Positions 5,846 through 5,857 of a stretch of DNA of 5,857 nucleotides are shown here, in pieces. Numbering within the stretch: position 1 is the stretch's first letter; each line of letters starts with the position of its first letter. Source of the DNA: CAZPAH01 sp964584495 (GTDB lineage: Bacteria; Krumholzibacteriota; Krumholzibacteriia; Krumholzibacteriales; Krumholzibacteriaceae); the NCBI GenBank assembly GCA_964584495.1, contig CAZPAH010000155.1, positions 1 through 5,857 on the forward strand. Direction: 5' to 3'. The notes beneath the pieces were generated by a model, which made no database searches, was not told the origin of the DNA, and saw only the letters and a list, made by a program, of their open reading frames with translations. A program made the translations under genes and the position numbers.

Positions 5846-5857
5846 AAGGAGTTAAGA

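Noticed and set aside
5522..5857. Plus-strand frame open from 5522 to the window end, with an Ala/Lys/Arg-rich tail from ATG 5813
   Set aside because: It is antisense to the frame at 5549-5845, has no ribosome site before 5813, and the terminator nearby serves the minus strand. It stays a weak alternative if the minus-strand gene proves false.

Overview
This looks like ordinary chromosomal DNA from an uncultured, probably diderm (Gram-negative-type) bacterium. The sequence is GC-rich, Arg is often AGG, genes are packed with 1-17 bp overlaps, and TTG appears to be used as a start. The gene mix (NAD-dependent ligase, PdxJ, a divergent polysaccharide deacetylase, exported SGNH-like proteins) would fit a deltaproteobacterial or FCB-type lineage. 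That placement is a guess; no RNA gene or taxon marker is present. I see no tRNA, rRNA, CRISPR array, insertion sequence or phage gene.

Layout. Positions 1-243 (+) hold the last 80 codons of ligA, the BRCT domain. Everything else recognisable is on the minus strand. Reading from right to left (direction of transcription): a small hypothetical gene of uncertain 5' end (5845-5549); an intrinsic terminator (5515-5488); a good sigma70-type promoter (5476-5447); then a compact five-gene run: a membrane-anchored divergent polysaccharide deacetylase (5361-4156), pdxJ (4163-3444), a MATE-family exporter (3350-1980), a probable exported/lipid-anchored SGNH-like protein (1908-1108) and a secreted SGNH-like protein (1111-227). 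The last gene runs convergently into the 3' end of ligA with a 17-bp overlap.

How the genes fit together. The deacetylase and pdxJ overlap by 8 bp and the two SGNH-like genes by 4 bp (ATGA), so both pairs look translationally coupled. No terminator is visible between 5361 and 227, so I infer one transcription unit, possibly with internal promoters I cannot see. PdxJ makes pyridoxine 5'-phosphate in the cytoplasm. The other four products are predicted to sit in, or be exported across, the inner membrane, and two enzyme classes (polysaccharide deacetylase, SGNH esterase-like) suggest a role in removing acyl groups from envelope or extracellular glycans. That functional link is inference from co-location. 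The most interesting part is the coupled pair of divergent SGNH-like exported proteins; nothing here is clearly a new defence or mobile system.
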